A DNA stretch of 64,000 nt from Caenorhabditis remanei (lineage: Eukaryota; Nematoda; Chromadorea; Rhabditida; Rhabditidae): assembly GCF_010183535.1 (NCBI RefSeq), contig NC_071332.1, forward strand, positions 10,478,001 to 10,542,000. The letters run 5' to 3'. This document shows positions 43,215-56,040 of the stretch, one piece after another. Both the position numbers and the translations under genes were made by a program. The notes beneath the pieces are model-generated. The model did not search any database. It saw only the letters and a program-made list of their open reading frames with translations, and was not told where the DNA came from. Position 1 is the first letter of the stretch. Every line of letters starts with the position of its first letter.

Positions 43215-46200
43215 ATCTTCAACTGACACATTTCATACTTTATTTTATCCGATAATCATTTCAGCAATAAACTAACAAAACGTTCTTTTGAATTTTTCAA
43301 ATTGATGGTTGCTAAGGGCGGGATTATTGAGAATGAGAATGTGCCGGCCCGTTTCCTTCCTCGAAGTCTCTCAAATTTTTCAAGTTGTTTTTTTTTTAAT
43401 TTTGTTTGATCCTCGGATATCTCACATTTTGGTGTGAACGATCGCCTGTGTAAGTGGACATGTACGAACAAGTAAAAAGGTAATGTTTCCATGAATTCTT
43501 CTGATTCTCATTCATTTTGTTCTTTTCTCTTCACTTGCTCGTATTACATTACCAATCTCTGTCCTTCTCCTCCTCCATTTTCACGCCAATCTCAAAAACC
43601 AATTCATTGTTTCCGATTCAAGAAAGCAACGAAAAAGGAGAAGAACAAGCAAAATACGTCACAAACACACATCAACACAATTTGTCTTGGCTAACACGAC
43701 TCTCCATTTCTGCCTCCTGATTCCAGCTGATTCAGAACGAGAATTGGAAAAAAAGGTAAGTATTTGGAAAGGCCCCATGTTTTCAGACTCTATTTTCTTC
43801 TCCTTTTTTTTCTTTTTTTATATTAAAAGAAGTCTTCAACTCACGCGGTTGAATGAAGAGGGTTGCTATTGGTGATACTCGGCCTCCTCCCACTCAAAAA
43901 CATTACCTCTTCCTTTTTCTATTCAACCCTTGTTAACAAGTAGAGTTGTTTTGATTGAGAAACACAGAGTATATCATTTTGAAGTGTCTTTCTCGCTAAT
44001 AATTGATCAGAAACGTATATGTATGTATACACATAGAATCTAGTTCCTTCTCCCTCATTCATCTTGATCAATAATAAGCAAGTCACAAAAAAGTAGGAGA
44101 AAAATAAGTTATGATTGAATTGGCAAGTTGTTACGTAGTATTCCCAAGCAACTTCAACGAGACATTTCCTAGATGAAAAGTATTTTTGGATATTTCACAC
44201 ACCCTCTTCCAACTCGGTCCAATCCGAGCAAATGAATCATTATGAAGCATTTTCTAGAAGTGAACTAATCACGCACATCTTCACACTTTCCACACTAGAG
44301 ATTTCTTTTTTTTTCTTCTTTTTTGAGGAAGGGTAGATGAAGTGCGGAGAGTCTCCTCCTATTGTCCGTACACTCGAGATTCTCTTTTTTTGTTGCAGAA
44401 ATTATTTTCCTCATTAAGTTTTCATTTCAAAAAAGGGTCCCTCTTCTATAAATGTTTGAAATGTGGGAAAATTTTCTGAAAAAAACTGTAGCTGCTTGGA
44501 GGGTTAACGCCTTGTCCAGATTGTATAATCCACATTCATTTTTCTTGATTACTTATATTTCCACTCTCGGCCTCATTTTGTTTTTCCAACTTTCCCAATC
44601 AGAATCATTTATTTGTTTCAACAAACTTCCCTCTCATACACATGTTTAAGATCGTGGCGGATACAAATCGAATTGAGAATAAATAAAACAAGTTTCGCCC
44701 TTTCCTATCAACAACTAGTCAGTCCCAACCAACCAGTTTCTTTGATTTTTCCAGATTTTCAGACAAGAAATCTCTTTTTTGTACACACTTACTCATAATT
44801 ATTTTGTCTATACTGTCTGTCGCGTTTCGTCATTTTCATTTTATACTTGATCTGTGACTTCAGTGTCAGACTCCACTCATTTTCAGGCCCACTGAATTTG
44901 GTTTTGATTTTGATATGTAATGAGGAGGAGGAAAATCGGTCAAAATTCAGAATACACTTCCTTTCGTTCAATTCTTTGTTATTTCAGATATTCCATTGAT
45001 TCTGAGAATAAAATGTTTGTTTTTGGATAAAACTAAACGGAAATTAAAAAGATCCGGTTTTGTGGGGAGTACCCAAAATATCCAGTTTTCAAACATCTCC
45101 CATGGAGTATCAAACAATCAAAACGATTTCCCACACAACGTTTCATTCGTAACAAGTTTTCCCTTACCAGCTAAACAAAATGTGACAAAAAGTCTGAAAG
45201 GTGTCATAGGAGTAGGTTAAGACATCAGTTTCTGATTAGGTCATTAGGAACTAGTCTGTCTAGAGACGAGGTAAGAAGTCGTTGAGCTGTGAAATGAAGG
45301 TCTGAGGACAGATAAGAGGAAATGAAATGTGGTGATCTCCAGAACATCTCATATATCGAACATGTTGTTCTATGAGATTGTAGGCTGAGGAGTCAAGTCG
45401 ATTTAATGGCGAGATGATGCTCCCAGAACGTATAGAAGATTCGTGATCCTTTTTTGAGTATGCCGATCCGATAGAACGATAACTTAGAAGTTCCTTATAT
45501 CTTTGAGAAAACGGTACAACATATCACAGAATAATTGCAGGAAAGTAGTATCGTTCACGGAATAGATATGTGTCCTTAGGGATTATACTACTAGAAACCA
45601 GACATATTTTCATGAAATTGATAGCAGGAACGTCTATCGGTCACGTTATTTTATCTCTTAGTAACCAAGAATCTCAAATGAAACGCCTTTTCAATGAAAA
45701 TACTTTAAAAAAAAATTGCTTCCTCATAGTTTTAATGTTCTCTTTTCAATTCGCATCTTCAATCGATTTGCATCAATAAAACTTGTCTAGATAAGCTCCT
45801 CAATTATGATTCAGACAATGAGCATCTTCTGTTTTTCATAATTACAGCCTACAAAATGAAATTTCACCATATTTCATTTCTCCATTACAATCTCGTGATT
45901 CGTCGTTTCCAATAATACCACTTATCTAATTATTGTGTTAGAGAGAAAGGGAAAGAGCACTCTCTTCAAGTCAGAAGAACATACATTGACATCAATGGTA
46001 AAATAGAGAAATATGGGTGAAAGAAGGAAAAGAGATATGTCACTTGCACCTAATTAAATGAGAAGAAGTCATCGATGCGCACTTTCTCTTTCTCTCATTT
46101 TGTCGTTTTCAGAAACTCTCTTCCTTTTCTCTTTTTTGATCATCTAGAGATAGAGGATATAGACATGAAGTCTCGTGTTATTATTCAAATGAAAACTTTT

Positions 46201-49200
46201 GAATTTTTGAAAGATTTTTTACTTATGTCAAGTATCCTATAATTTTGAAACTTAAAGGCTTTAGAACTGACATTTCCAGTTTTCATTTATTATTTTCTAG
46301 TTTTTTGTTGAAAAAGTGCACTATTCACGTTTTATTACTCTCGATTTTATTATTTTTCGTTCACTTGTTACTTAAAGAAAAAATGACAACTCAAAGCAAA
46401 AAAAGCAATAAGCACGAACCGAAATCAGCTGCTTTCTTCATTGGAGCGGTGACGATTCGAATTCATAACAAGTTACTCGAGGAGAAGAGAGAGAAGAAGA
46501 ATGACTCACTTCTTTTCGGTAGTAATCAGAAGCTGCTCTTTTCCAGAAGTCTTTTGAGTTCTTTGTGTTATTCGATTAGATTTTGTTTGATATTTCTCGA
46601 TGACACACTGATTTTTGAAGTTGATTGGCCATTCAATTTGTTGTAGGTAGATTCAATTGGAAAAAAGAAGTGCGGAGTTCCTAAGACTTTTTTAAAACCT
46701 TTGGATGAGTTTGAAAATAATAATAATATATTTCCTTTGAGTTTTGAATAGTTGACAACTTTTTCAAGGCATATATCATCAACATTCTCGTTTGCAACTA
46801 ATATCTATTCCAGTTTGTAGATGTTCGAATTTTGTCACGTATACAACTTTATGGGCTGTTTGCGTTCATTAGGATACCGACTGTTAAGGGTGCTTTTTTC
46901 TGACAGATTTTAACAAAGAATGCGTTTAACACGATAAGATCCAAAGTTTGCTGAAAATATCCCTAATTTTATAGATTCGTATTTCTGAATTCGTTTTCTG
47001 CAAGTGATCAAACCTGCGAAAAAGTATGAATAATCCAGATTGATTTGCGTGACAGATAACTTCTCATGAGAATATCTACATCTCTTTCTGCTCTTTATGT
47101 ACTTTTGCAAGTAGTTACCGAAAGTTCATTCCAACTCACTGTTCTTGTAATCAAGCACTTTAATATCATCAAATCCCATTTACAGAATCATTACTTCATT
47201 TTTGAATTCATTCACTTCCGGTTTTTCAATTGTCACGAAAGTTTATGAATATATTAATAACCAAAAACTTCTTTAACGTTTGATTTTCATTTTCTTCCGT
47301 TACCTAACTACAACCCAATTATAACTTTCTGAAACACCCAAAATATCGAATCAAAACTTATCAATGTTTGACCACCTTAATAGCCTATAATCAGACAAAA
47401 TCCGAGTTCACAGATCACGATCAGCGTCTCCCTTTTTCACTGTTTTTCTCATATTCCGGTTAAAAAGCCGACGTGAGGAAAAGAAGGAGACAGGTGCACA
47501 TTCGGAAATTGAATTTGGAATACCAACACCTTCATTGCTTTGTTTTTTTCTCACTTTCAGTTAAAACGTATCTTACCTCACAAGACCGTTTGTTTTGATA
47601 CAATTGATTTTATATATACGTAAATAGAAAGTGCTGAGATCGAACTTGCATTTATATTAATTTTCGATTTTCCTGGAACAGTTTCAACAAGATACAATTA
47701 TATTATAGTCTAGTTGAGTGGATTTGTTTTTAAGAATAACTTAAATACTTATTGTTTTTGATCTTTTTGAAGACTACGATCTAATTTTAAGTGGAATTCA
47801 AATAAAAATGGAATGACGTCAATTGAAAACTGGAAGGTGATCGGAAAGAGCATCCAATCAGACATAGAACTGCGATCTCAAATTTGGAGATCATATTCTC
47901 TTCTATAGAGATTCCCAGTTTTAGTCCTTATTTAGAACAGAAACTATGTAGGCTTATGTCTTAGAATGGAATTGACTAAATATTCCAAATGTTACTCTCC
48001 ATATCTATCTCATAACAATACTCATTCACCTAGAATGAACTCTATTTTATTTTTTCTCAAAATTATTCAAAACATGAAAAAAGAAACGGATGTTGATCAT
48101 TAAATAATGAATGGTTTAGTCTTGCACTTCACCCACCGATTATTTCATGTTTTGTTGGCTTTCTGAATTCAAGAAAAGGTTCGAATCAATATAATTTCAG
48201 TCTTTCTTCATTCCACACTCTCGCCTTTTTAACATTTTCGAAAAAAAAGTTTAAGAAATTATATCTTGTACACTCCTTTTTCGGATCAAACTCAACGTCG
48301 AGTCGAAATTTCTTCAGATCAGAAACACCTGAACTATTTCTGATTGAAGCTGATATCGAAAATTCCAAATTTGTTTTTGATCAATTTTTTCAAAATTGAT
48401 TATGTCGTCACAACTGCACATACTTGTGAACATACCTGACATTTTATATATTTCCAGTGATCTTTCGAGTATCGCTATGTTGACTGCTTCTACTGACAAC
48501 AAAAAATGTATCCAGTCTAAAGTTATATGCACAAATTGATGATATTAGTCATAGAGTATCATGAAGAGTGATCACATTTTCCAGTTCCGGAAGATTTTCA
48601 AAATTGCAACGCTTTTTTTCAAATTTGTCTTGAATTTCCAATTAATTCATTTCTGAGTACCGTTCGAGATCAAGAACGAAGACCTTGCAAAAACCAAAAA
48701 TCGGTCAACTAGACGCGAAAATCATATTTTTTGTAACCTTTTTGACCGACTTTGTTCAATTTTCTAGGCATGAACAAGCGAGTTCAAGTAATTCTCCAAA
48801 GAGCATAATCTAATAATGATAAGGTGCTGTAAATTTTTATTATTGGAAAAAATCATTCTCCAAAATAAAATTGTTTTTCTGGAAGTGCTGCTCAATTCGC
48901 ATTTCTCAAAATTGTTCAATATCTGATTCTCATAACTTTCATTCTGATTATATTCCAGATTCTGATTCTGAATTCAATCTCGGTTTCTGTTCAATGTTCT
49001 TCCAGGTAGTCAGTCTTGTTTTAATTTTCCGCAAAACAGAAAAAAAGTAACAAAAAACAAAAGGATATGCATCTGAAGTTTCCCGTTCTGTGTCTTTCTA
49101 TAACTTCTTTCTCATCTTCTAGACAATCAATTTTCACTTCTTCGTCTGCCAACTGATAACCGAGAAATGCTAAATTAGAGCACATCTTCCGATCCCCTTT

Positions 49201-50885
49201 CTAATTTCATCTTCTCCTACTTAAACCATCTAACGTGACGCAAATCCTCTTGACTGCTGCTCTTCTTGGAAAACAAAGGAGTGGTGGGGGTGCTGGTGTC
49301 TTTTGGTGATGGCGGAGAGATCCAATTTCCCATGGTGCGATTCTAATATGGGGGCACGCAAAGAAAAAGAAAAAGGAGAAAAAGAAGAAGAAGCGGCTCT
49401 TCAGAATTTCAATATAAATCTCAATTCCTTTTCATTCTGTTGCCTTTTTGACTCATCATTTTCATCAAACATTGCTCTTTTCCGGATTCTGCAAAAATAA
49501 GAGAAAATAAGACTTTTTCTTCCTTTTCCCATTATTTTCATTATTATTATAGTGACTAAGATACTCGACTACTCTGAAATTCTTTTGATATATCTCGTCT
49601 CAAGACTTCAAGAATCTCATATTACCCATTTCATTTTGTTCGATTTCCAGCAGAATTTTCCAAGTTTTGAAGTCAAACTTACCTCTCCTTCTCTCTTCTT
49701 TCATTTCCTAATCTCCCGAAGGAGAGGTGTATTCAATTTGAGAAATGCCACGAGACATAGATATGCATATGTATTCATTTTGATTACGCAGTCAACTCTC
49801 TTCTTCATCTGGTTACTCTCTCTCTTTTGTTACTACTACTTCTTCTTTTTCTTCCACTTCTTTTCCGGTTTTTCATCGAGTAGGTGGTTAGTCTTGTATT
49901 GTTATCAGTAGTTGATGCACCTGATGATCGCCAAGGTTTTTCTTTTTCCTTCTTGAATTTCTTAGATTTCTGAAATTTTGAGGATCGTGAGAGCTCTTGT
50001 GTGGGGTTCCTTTCAAGACATAATTATAGAGTGGGGGAAGATAAATCGAAAAAATACCGAACTCTGATCATAATTTGTGAGAATTTATTTTCCGTCATTT
50101 TAAAGAGAAGAAGTTGTCAGCTGCCAGTTTTGGCCTTGAATCGGACTAGATTTGGATAACTCTCCCTTTAAAAATAGATTCAATTCTAAAGAAACCATAG
50201 TTTCAGATAGAAATAGAGTTTTTCTTCCAGAGTTTTTTCTTTTGAAAATCTCGAAGAGTTGATTGTGCTTCCAGCTTTTGGGTGTGTTCGATAGAAGGTT
50301 GACTTTGAGTTGTGAAATTTTGTTGAAAATTAGATGTCAAATATACTTGAGCAATAAATCATTTCTGTGAGCTTGTTTGCCTTTCCCAAAAGATATGTGA
50401 AGTTTCACGGAATAGTAGTTTCTTTTGTAATAAGTAAAAGCATTGGACTAATCAACAAAAACGAATTATATCTCTATTTCAGATCTCTATTTCTGAGTTA
50501 CTCTAACAATATGACCACCCACGAGACAGACTTCTCTTATTTTCGAATTTCCCCTTTTCATATGAATATACATTCAAGACACCTGTCTGCTTTGAACCGC
50601 ACGATCTCTAAGTCTCCGGAACTGAATTTCTTTAAAGTTTCCTGTTTCCCACTCAAACTTTTTCTCTCTTTCAGTTTTCAAAAATCCACTGATATTTTCA
50701 AGTATCTTCTTCTTCTTTTTCTTCTTCCGTTTTTCTTGAACTTTTTCAAATTCATTTTCCCACGTTTTGTAATTCTTACTTCTCCTCCCCCTCTCTCTAC
50801 CCATTTCCTTCTCATTTTCACTCATCTTTCCTCTCGTTTCAACAGCTTCTTCTATTTTTTCAAGCATCTTTTTTTCAGAAAAGCC
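43215..50885. other. 7.7-kb stretch without a recognised gene, upstream of gpa-2
   Basis: Many pyrimidine-rich tracts (CTT/TTC) and short open frames, none with family resemblance. Two adjoining minus-strand frames at 48532-48186 look somewhat protein-like (see findings). The 3' part should hold the gpa-2 promoter: a TTTTTTTCAG acceptor at 50869-50878, 7 nt before the ATG, indicates trans-splicing or an upstream untranslated exon. This is the largest gene-free block in the window. Confidence 0.45.
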
Positions 50886-53667
50886 ATGGGTCTTTGTCAA
50901 AGTGAAGAGGAGAAAGTTGGTTCTCAAAAGAGTCGCGCAATCGATAAAGAGATCAAACAGACTCAATCAAACGATGAACGAACTGTGAAACTTTTGTTGC
51001 TTGGTTAGTTTTGATTAGAGCGTTTTTGAGTTGACTCTGATAGGAAAACTTGAAGTTCCGTTTCTGCCATTTAAGAATGGAAAATAATAATTAAGTGACG
51101 TGTTGACAGAAGGTTTCCATGGCAGTAGACAGGCGGTTTGATGAATTGTGGAACTGGGGCAAACAACTTATAATTCTTGGGGTTGGAAGGGTCAAAAAAC
51201 ACAAGGAAAACTTCAAGAATTGTCTATTATATTGTTAAGTTTAGGATTAGAGAGAGGGATGTACTTTTCAAATAAGGAATAGATTCTCTGTCTTGATTTT
51301 TGAGATTCAAGAAGAATGAATAGAAGAAAGCGCGGATCATTGAGAATAAAGATGAGGTAAACTACATAGATAATTCTAGATTTTCAGAATTCCAAAGTAG
51401 AATGAAAAGCGTGGTATTGAGTAGAATTGTAAAGTGTGATCAAAACTCAGAAAGAGATTTTCACTGTCTTATTCATTAATTTATAAATTAACACAATTCT
51501 TATCATGCTTCTTAATAGCTCTTGACCTTACAAACGTCTTTTTTTTTAGTACTTTTGAAACGTAATGTTATATCGTTAGATGGCAGGAGAGTGGAGTATA
51601 AATAACCATTCATTTACATGAGGAATAACCAAAAACTACTAGTTCTCTAGGCTTATATAGGCAGATCTTTTTGCCACGTATGACCTCAGGGTTAGGCGAT
51701 CACTAGGCTAGGCCATGCTAGTTCACGCCACAACACGTAACTCTCAGAAATGTGTCATTCCGATTTCCCTTCTTCTTGGAATTTAACTTTCACGTTCCAT
51801 CTCACTACTCACTGTTCAAGTAATCATTCTGCTATTATTTCCGTTCTAATCCTTCCTTTTTCTCTCGAACAATCGTCAGACTAGAATTAACTTGCGTAAT
51901 TTGTGCGTATTTTTTCAATTCAATATTTTTCGAAAATAGAAGTAACTGGTAATCTTCTGATGATACAGACAATTCTCAAAGGTGGGAGTTTCGGTGTGTC
52001 ACTATGATTCTGATTCAACGTCAGATGACGTAATGAGGCTTCTGATAGTTGTGTATTGCACTTCGTTTGTTTGTTTCTCTTTAGCATCGAAAAGTGCAAC
52101 AACGTCTCGTTTGATTAATTAAGGAATCAGAATTCTCATTCAGAAATCGAAATCTTTCCTGGAGATGTGTACTCTGACCCCCACGCAAATAATGCAGATA
52201 TTTACACTTTTTGGGATTGTTGACTGATGAGATGAATCTGAGGGAAATAGAAAACTTTGATTTTTTGTTTTCAGGAGCTGGAGAATGTGGAAAATCGACA
52301 GTGTTAAAACAAATGAGACTTCTCACATCGAAACAATATACGGCGGAAGAATTGGAAACGCAGGCAAAGGTAATAGAAATGAAAAGACCACTCTGGCATT
52401 TGGGAATATCTAAAGTTGATATCAGTTTGAGATTATTTAATTTTCAGTTGGTATTCACAAACATTGTGATCGAAATGGATCATCTAGTCAAGGCAATGCC
52501 GGCTGCAGGGGCAAATTTTTCAGATCCTCTGAGAGAGGTGAGTATAGTGGAAACAAAGCAATATTTTAACAACAATAAACCTTCAGCATGATGTCCATAT
52601 GATGACACTCTACATCAAAGATATGCAACATAAAGATTTCAGTAAAGACGCATCTGAACATGTGAAAGTACGCAACTATTGTAGCCTACCGAGTATATTC
52701 AATAACTCCTGTTTCAGAAATTATGGGCTGATCCCGTCGTTAAGAAAATGTATGCAGATCGAAGAGAACACAACATAAGAGATATTGGTGATAACACTGA
52801 ATAGTGAGATCAATCAAGGCAGATTTTAGTTTTTAAATCGGAACATTTTTCAGTTTCTTCGAGAATCTTGATAGAATATCAAAGAAAGAGTACACTCCAA
52901 ATGCAATGGACACACTTCTCTTGAGAACAAAAACAACTGGAATTGTGGAGGTTCAATTTGAAATTAAGAAAGTGAAATTTAGGTGAGCCAATCGGAGAAG
53001 AAGAAAGAGCATTGTCTATTTATTCAATTTTCAGAGTGTTTGATGTTGGAGGTCAACGATCAGAGAGAAAGAAGTGGATTCATTGTTTCGAAGATGTCAA
53101 TGCAATCATCTTCATCGCTGCTTTGTCTGAATACAATGAAGTTCTTTTTGAAGATGAAACAACGGTAATATTTCAAATCGATCCTTTATTTTCATATTTT
53201 ATCTTTTCAGAATCGAATGATTGAGTCAATGCGTTTATTCGAGTCAATTTGCAACTCTCGATGGTTCCATAACACGAATATCATTCTTTTCTTGAATAAG
53301 AAAGATTTGTTCGCCGAGAAAATCAAGCACGAGGGTATTCAAAAGGCGTTCCCTGAGTATCGAGGTAAGTGGAATAAGGGGTGAGAAAGAGTGAGATATG
53401 AATATTAGAAACTTAAAACTCATCTTGTAAAAGTTGAGCGGGCCTTAATAATTTGAAGTACTTATTATCGACTTTTCAGGCCAACAAAACTACGAAGAAA
53501 CCGTGGCATTCATAAAACAAAAATTCGAAGCTCTATCGAACAATCCGAAGAAAACTTTCTACGTTCACGAGACGTGTGCAACGGACACAAACCAAGTACA
53601 GAAGATTTTGGATTCTGTAATCTCAATGATAATTCAAAGTAATCTTCACAAGTCTGGACTCTATTAG
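50886..53667 (+). CDS. gpa-2: Heterotrimeric G-protein alpha subunit GPA-2
   Basis: Nine exons (50886-51003, 52275-52369, 52448-52537, 52587-52667, 52718-52803, 52854-52982, 53035-53164, 53211-53364, 53480-53667) encode 356 residues, matching what I recall of C. elegans GPA-2 in length and nearly in sequence. Landmarks: MGLCQS with Gly2 for myristoylation and Cys4 for palmitoylation; P-loop GAGECGKST (40-48); switch [13 protein letters not shown]; switch [19 protein letters not shown] and TCATDT for guanine binding; C-terminal SGLY, so the pertussis-toxin cysteine is absent. In C. elegans gpa-2 works in sensory neurons in dauer and olfactory signalling. Intron 1 is unusually long (1271 nt). 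Identification is secure. Confidence 0.94.
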
Positions 53668-54043
53668 ATCAATGTGTGATGTGCTCATTGTATTTCCTCC
53701 CTCGTTTTACGTGTCACTCTCCTGAATTTGAATTTGAAAATTTATGTTTGATCGTTCTTACGGTTTTCTTTCGATATTTTATTTTGTCTGATCAGATAGG
53801 CAAGCTCACACAGACTTAGAGTCTTCTTCCAGTCTCTTCATTATTTCTTGTTCCTTCCACAAAAGAAACTTCGAATTTTCTTTTATTTTGATCTCATCTG
53901 AATCTTTTTCTCATCATTTTTCCTATCTGTGTTTTCCTTTTTGTGTCAATTCCATTCACATTGTCTTTATATTTCCTTGAAACTTCTTCATTGTATAATT
54001 GAGAAAAACAAAAAAACCAGTTTCCCAAAAATAAATGAATTTC
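53668..54043. other. Convergent 3' region of gpa-2 and the next gene
   Basis: T-rich 3' UTR-like DNA with AATAAA at about 54030 on the plus strand, only ~15 nt from the stop codon of the opposing gene, so the two transcripts probably meet or overlap here. Confidence 0.5.
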
Positions 54044-55256
54044 TTAAGCTTTTGGAGCAAAACTTGCACATCCCAGATGAGTGAGCTCAATGGAGCTGAT
54101 TCCAAGAAGGTTCATAAACTTTTTCTCAGATGCCGAGTCAAACTTCCATTTCGACGTTCCCGAATCACAGTGAAGGTTGTATTTGGATGCTATATCAAGA
54201 ATATCGTTTCCGTTTATAATCTGAAAAGACTGAAGACATCAGAATCATGTTAGCGATTGCATAATTAGGGCATTTCAATAAAAAAAACTAACATATTGAT
54301 CATTGAAGAACATCAAGGCCTTCTGGGATTTAGGACAAGTCATTGAAACATGTTGACATCCAACAGTGTAAGAGAAACGTGGAACTCCAAATTTGAATTC
54401 AGTTTGTGGGATGTTGAATGCGTATTGCATGTCAAACAAAGATTGAGTCATAATTGGTGGAGGTATAGAGCAAGAACAGTCTGAAAATATATCTGTAATT
54501 AAATATGACATCGTAACAGATAGTTTCTGTGATTTTTGATGATTGTAACATAAATGTTTTGATTTGAATAAAACATTTTCAGCCACGAAATATAATTGTT
54601 GCTCTTGAAATGCCAAATTCTGATATGTCTGATTTTAGTGATGTTGGTTATTTACTACCGCATTTAAGGGTAGCATGACATTCAAGAATCGCACGGGCTT
54701 CTCTCAAAGTGTTACCTTCTGGAAGTACTGTAGTTGATGGAAGTGTCACTTGTGTCACTGGAAGTTTAGTCGAGCCTTCGAGATTTGAACCTCCGTACTC
54801 AATGCATCCAACTTCTGTTAAATGAAGATCCAAATCTTCTGTTGGCAAGTCTCCACTTGTCTGGTATTGTTGAATTAACGACTTGTCCATATCAAACATT
54901 CGAATACTTTGGTAACAGAAAACAGAAGGAATTCTATTGGGAATTTCCAAAATGTATTTCATATTGAATACAGCAAATGCAGAAGTTTTGGCGTCTACAG
55001 AAGTTGGAGAACATTGGAGAGGTTGCTCAGAAATGCAGTCATAATTTGGATTGTAGGTGGGAGCAGAGACATGATAATTTGCTCCGGCGAAAGTAGAATT
55101 TCCAAATCGAAGACGAAAAGAGAAGGTGTCCATGAAATCAAGACGAGTGCAAAGACAAGATGGACTCGGATTTACTGCAGGCTCGCATAGATCAATTTGT
55201 GAAAATACTGAAGGAATCAGAAAAGAGAAAAGAATCAGCGGAAGGCGGGAAGACAT
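54044..55256 (-). CDS. Secreted nematode protein of unknown function
   Basis: Three exons, 55256-54659, 54480-54293 and 54220-54044, join in phase (1, then 0) to encode 320 residues. The ATG at 55256 opens a signal peptide (SSRLPLILFSFLIPSVFS); an upstream in-frame ATG at 55337 would bury it, so 55256 is preferred. The mature chain has about ten scattered cysteines (CEPAVNPSPSCLC; YDCISEQPLQCSP; VGCQHVSMTCPKS; HLGCASFAPKA) and two sections that may be related modules: each starts with a CxC or CSC-Pro cluster and contains an F/Y-rich strand pattern. There is no membrane anchor, so it is probably secreted. I do not recognise a domain. It is convergent with gpa-2. Confidence 0.75.
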
Positions 55257-56040
55257 AACTGATAGAAAGGGACAGAGGCAGAGAACAGAAACGAATGAAT
55301 ATGAAAGAGTGAATATAGTGTTGGCACTTATTTGCATTCAATTATAAATCAGTTTATTGATTGATTATTTCAAACAGAAATCATTAATGTTCTACAGGTA
55401 ACACTTCTGGAAAGAAAATCTGAAATTATATGACATGGAAGAAACTGGAAAAGTCAAAGTATGTGAGACGCACAGTAAACTAACAGTGAGGAAATTGAAT
55501 AAAAATGGAATCGTGGTCTACTGAAACGGTGAATTGAGAGTTTCCGATAGAAAATGAGCTTTTCTTAAACATCATTAAAAATGGGCTGCAACTCCTTGAT
55601 TCCTATTCATTGTGCCACCATTATGATGTTAATAACTTCTAACTTTTTCCTCCACGTCCGAATAGCCCAAATGAGTAATTTAGGTCACTACCGCTGTAAA
55701 AATTAACAGTTCTTGTTTAACGGGAATTGGAATCTAGTCATAACAATCTGATGTTTTCATTTTCGTTAGTGTTTGAACTTCACATTTCTTCTGGAAAAAT
55801 GAAGTACGTATTTTGTCTTTTGTCCATCAGACAAATAGTTTACAACTTTTGTCTTAACTGAGTTATTAGATATAAACAATTTCACATGTGGAATGTGACC
55901 GGTTGTTTTTCTTGTTGAATATTTTCTCTTCTTTTAATTTTTAAGCTCTTCATAGATTTTCTTTTCAATTTTTTTTTCTTCTCTGCTAAACGCAATCTTT
56001 TTTTTAACTTTCTGACCAAATCTGACCACTGAACGCCAAT
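55257..56040. other. Gene-free stretch upstream of the inverted-repeat element
   Basis: Promoter side of the secreted-protein gene. No other feature seen. Confidence 0.45.

Noticed and set aside
50367..51008. 213-codon open frame starting well before the gpa-2 ATG
   Set aside because: The part before 50886 is pyrimidine-rich DNA crossing a splice acceptor; G-alpha proteins need the MGLC start at 50886 for lipid attachment.
54785..55347. Plus-strand open frames opposite the secreted-protein gene
   Set aside because: They are antisense shadows of a well-spliced minus-strand gene with a signal peptide and conserved cysteines.
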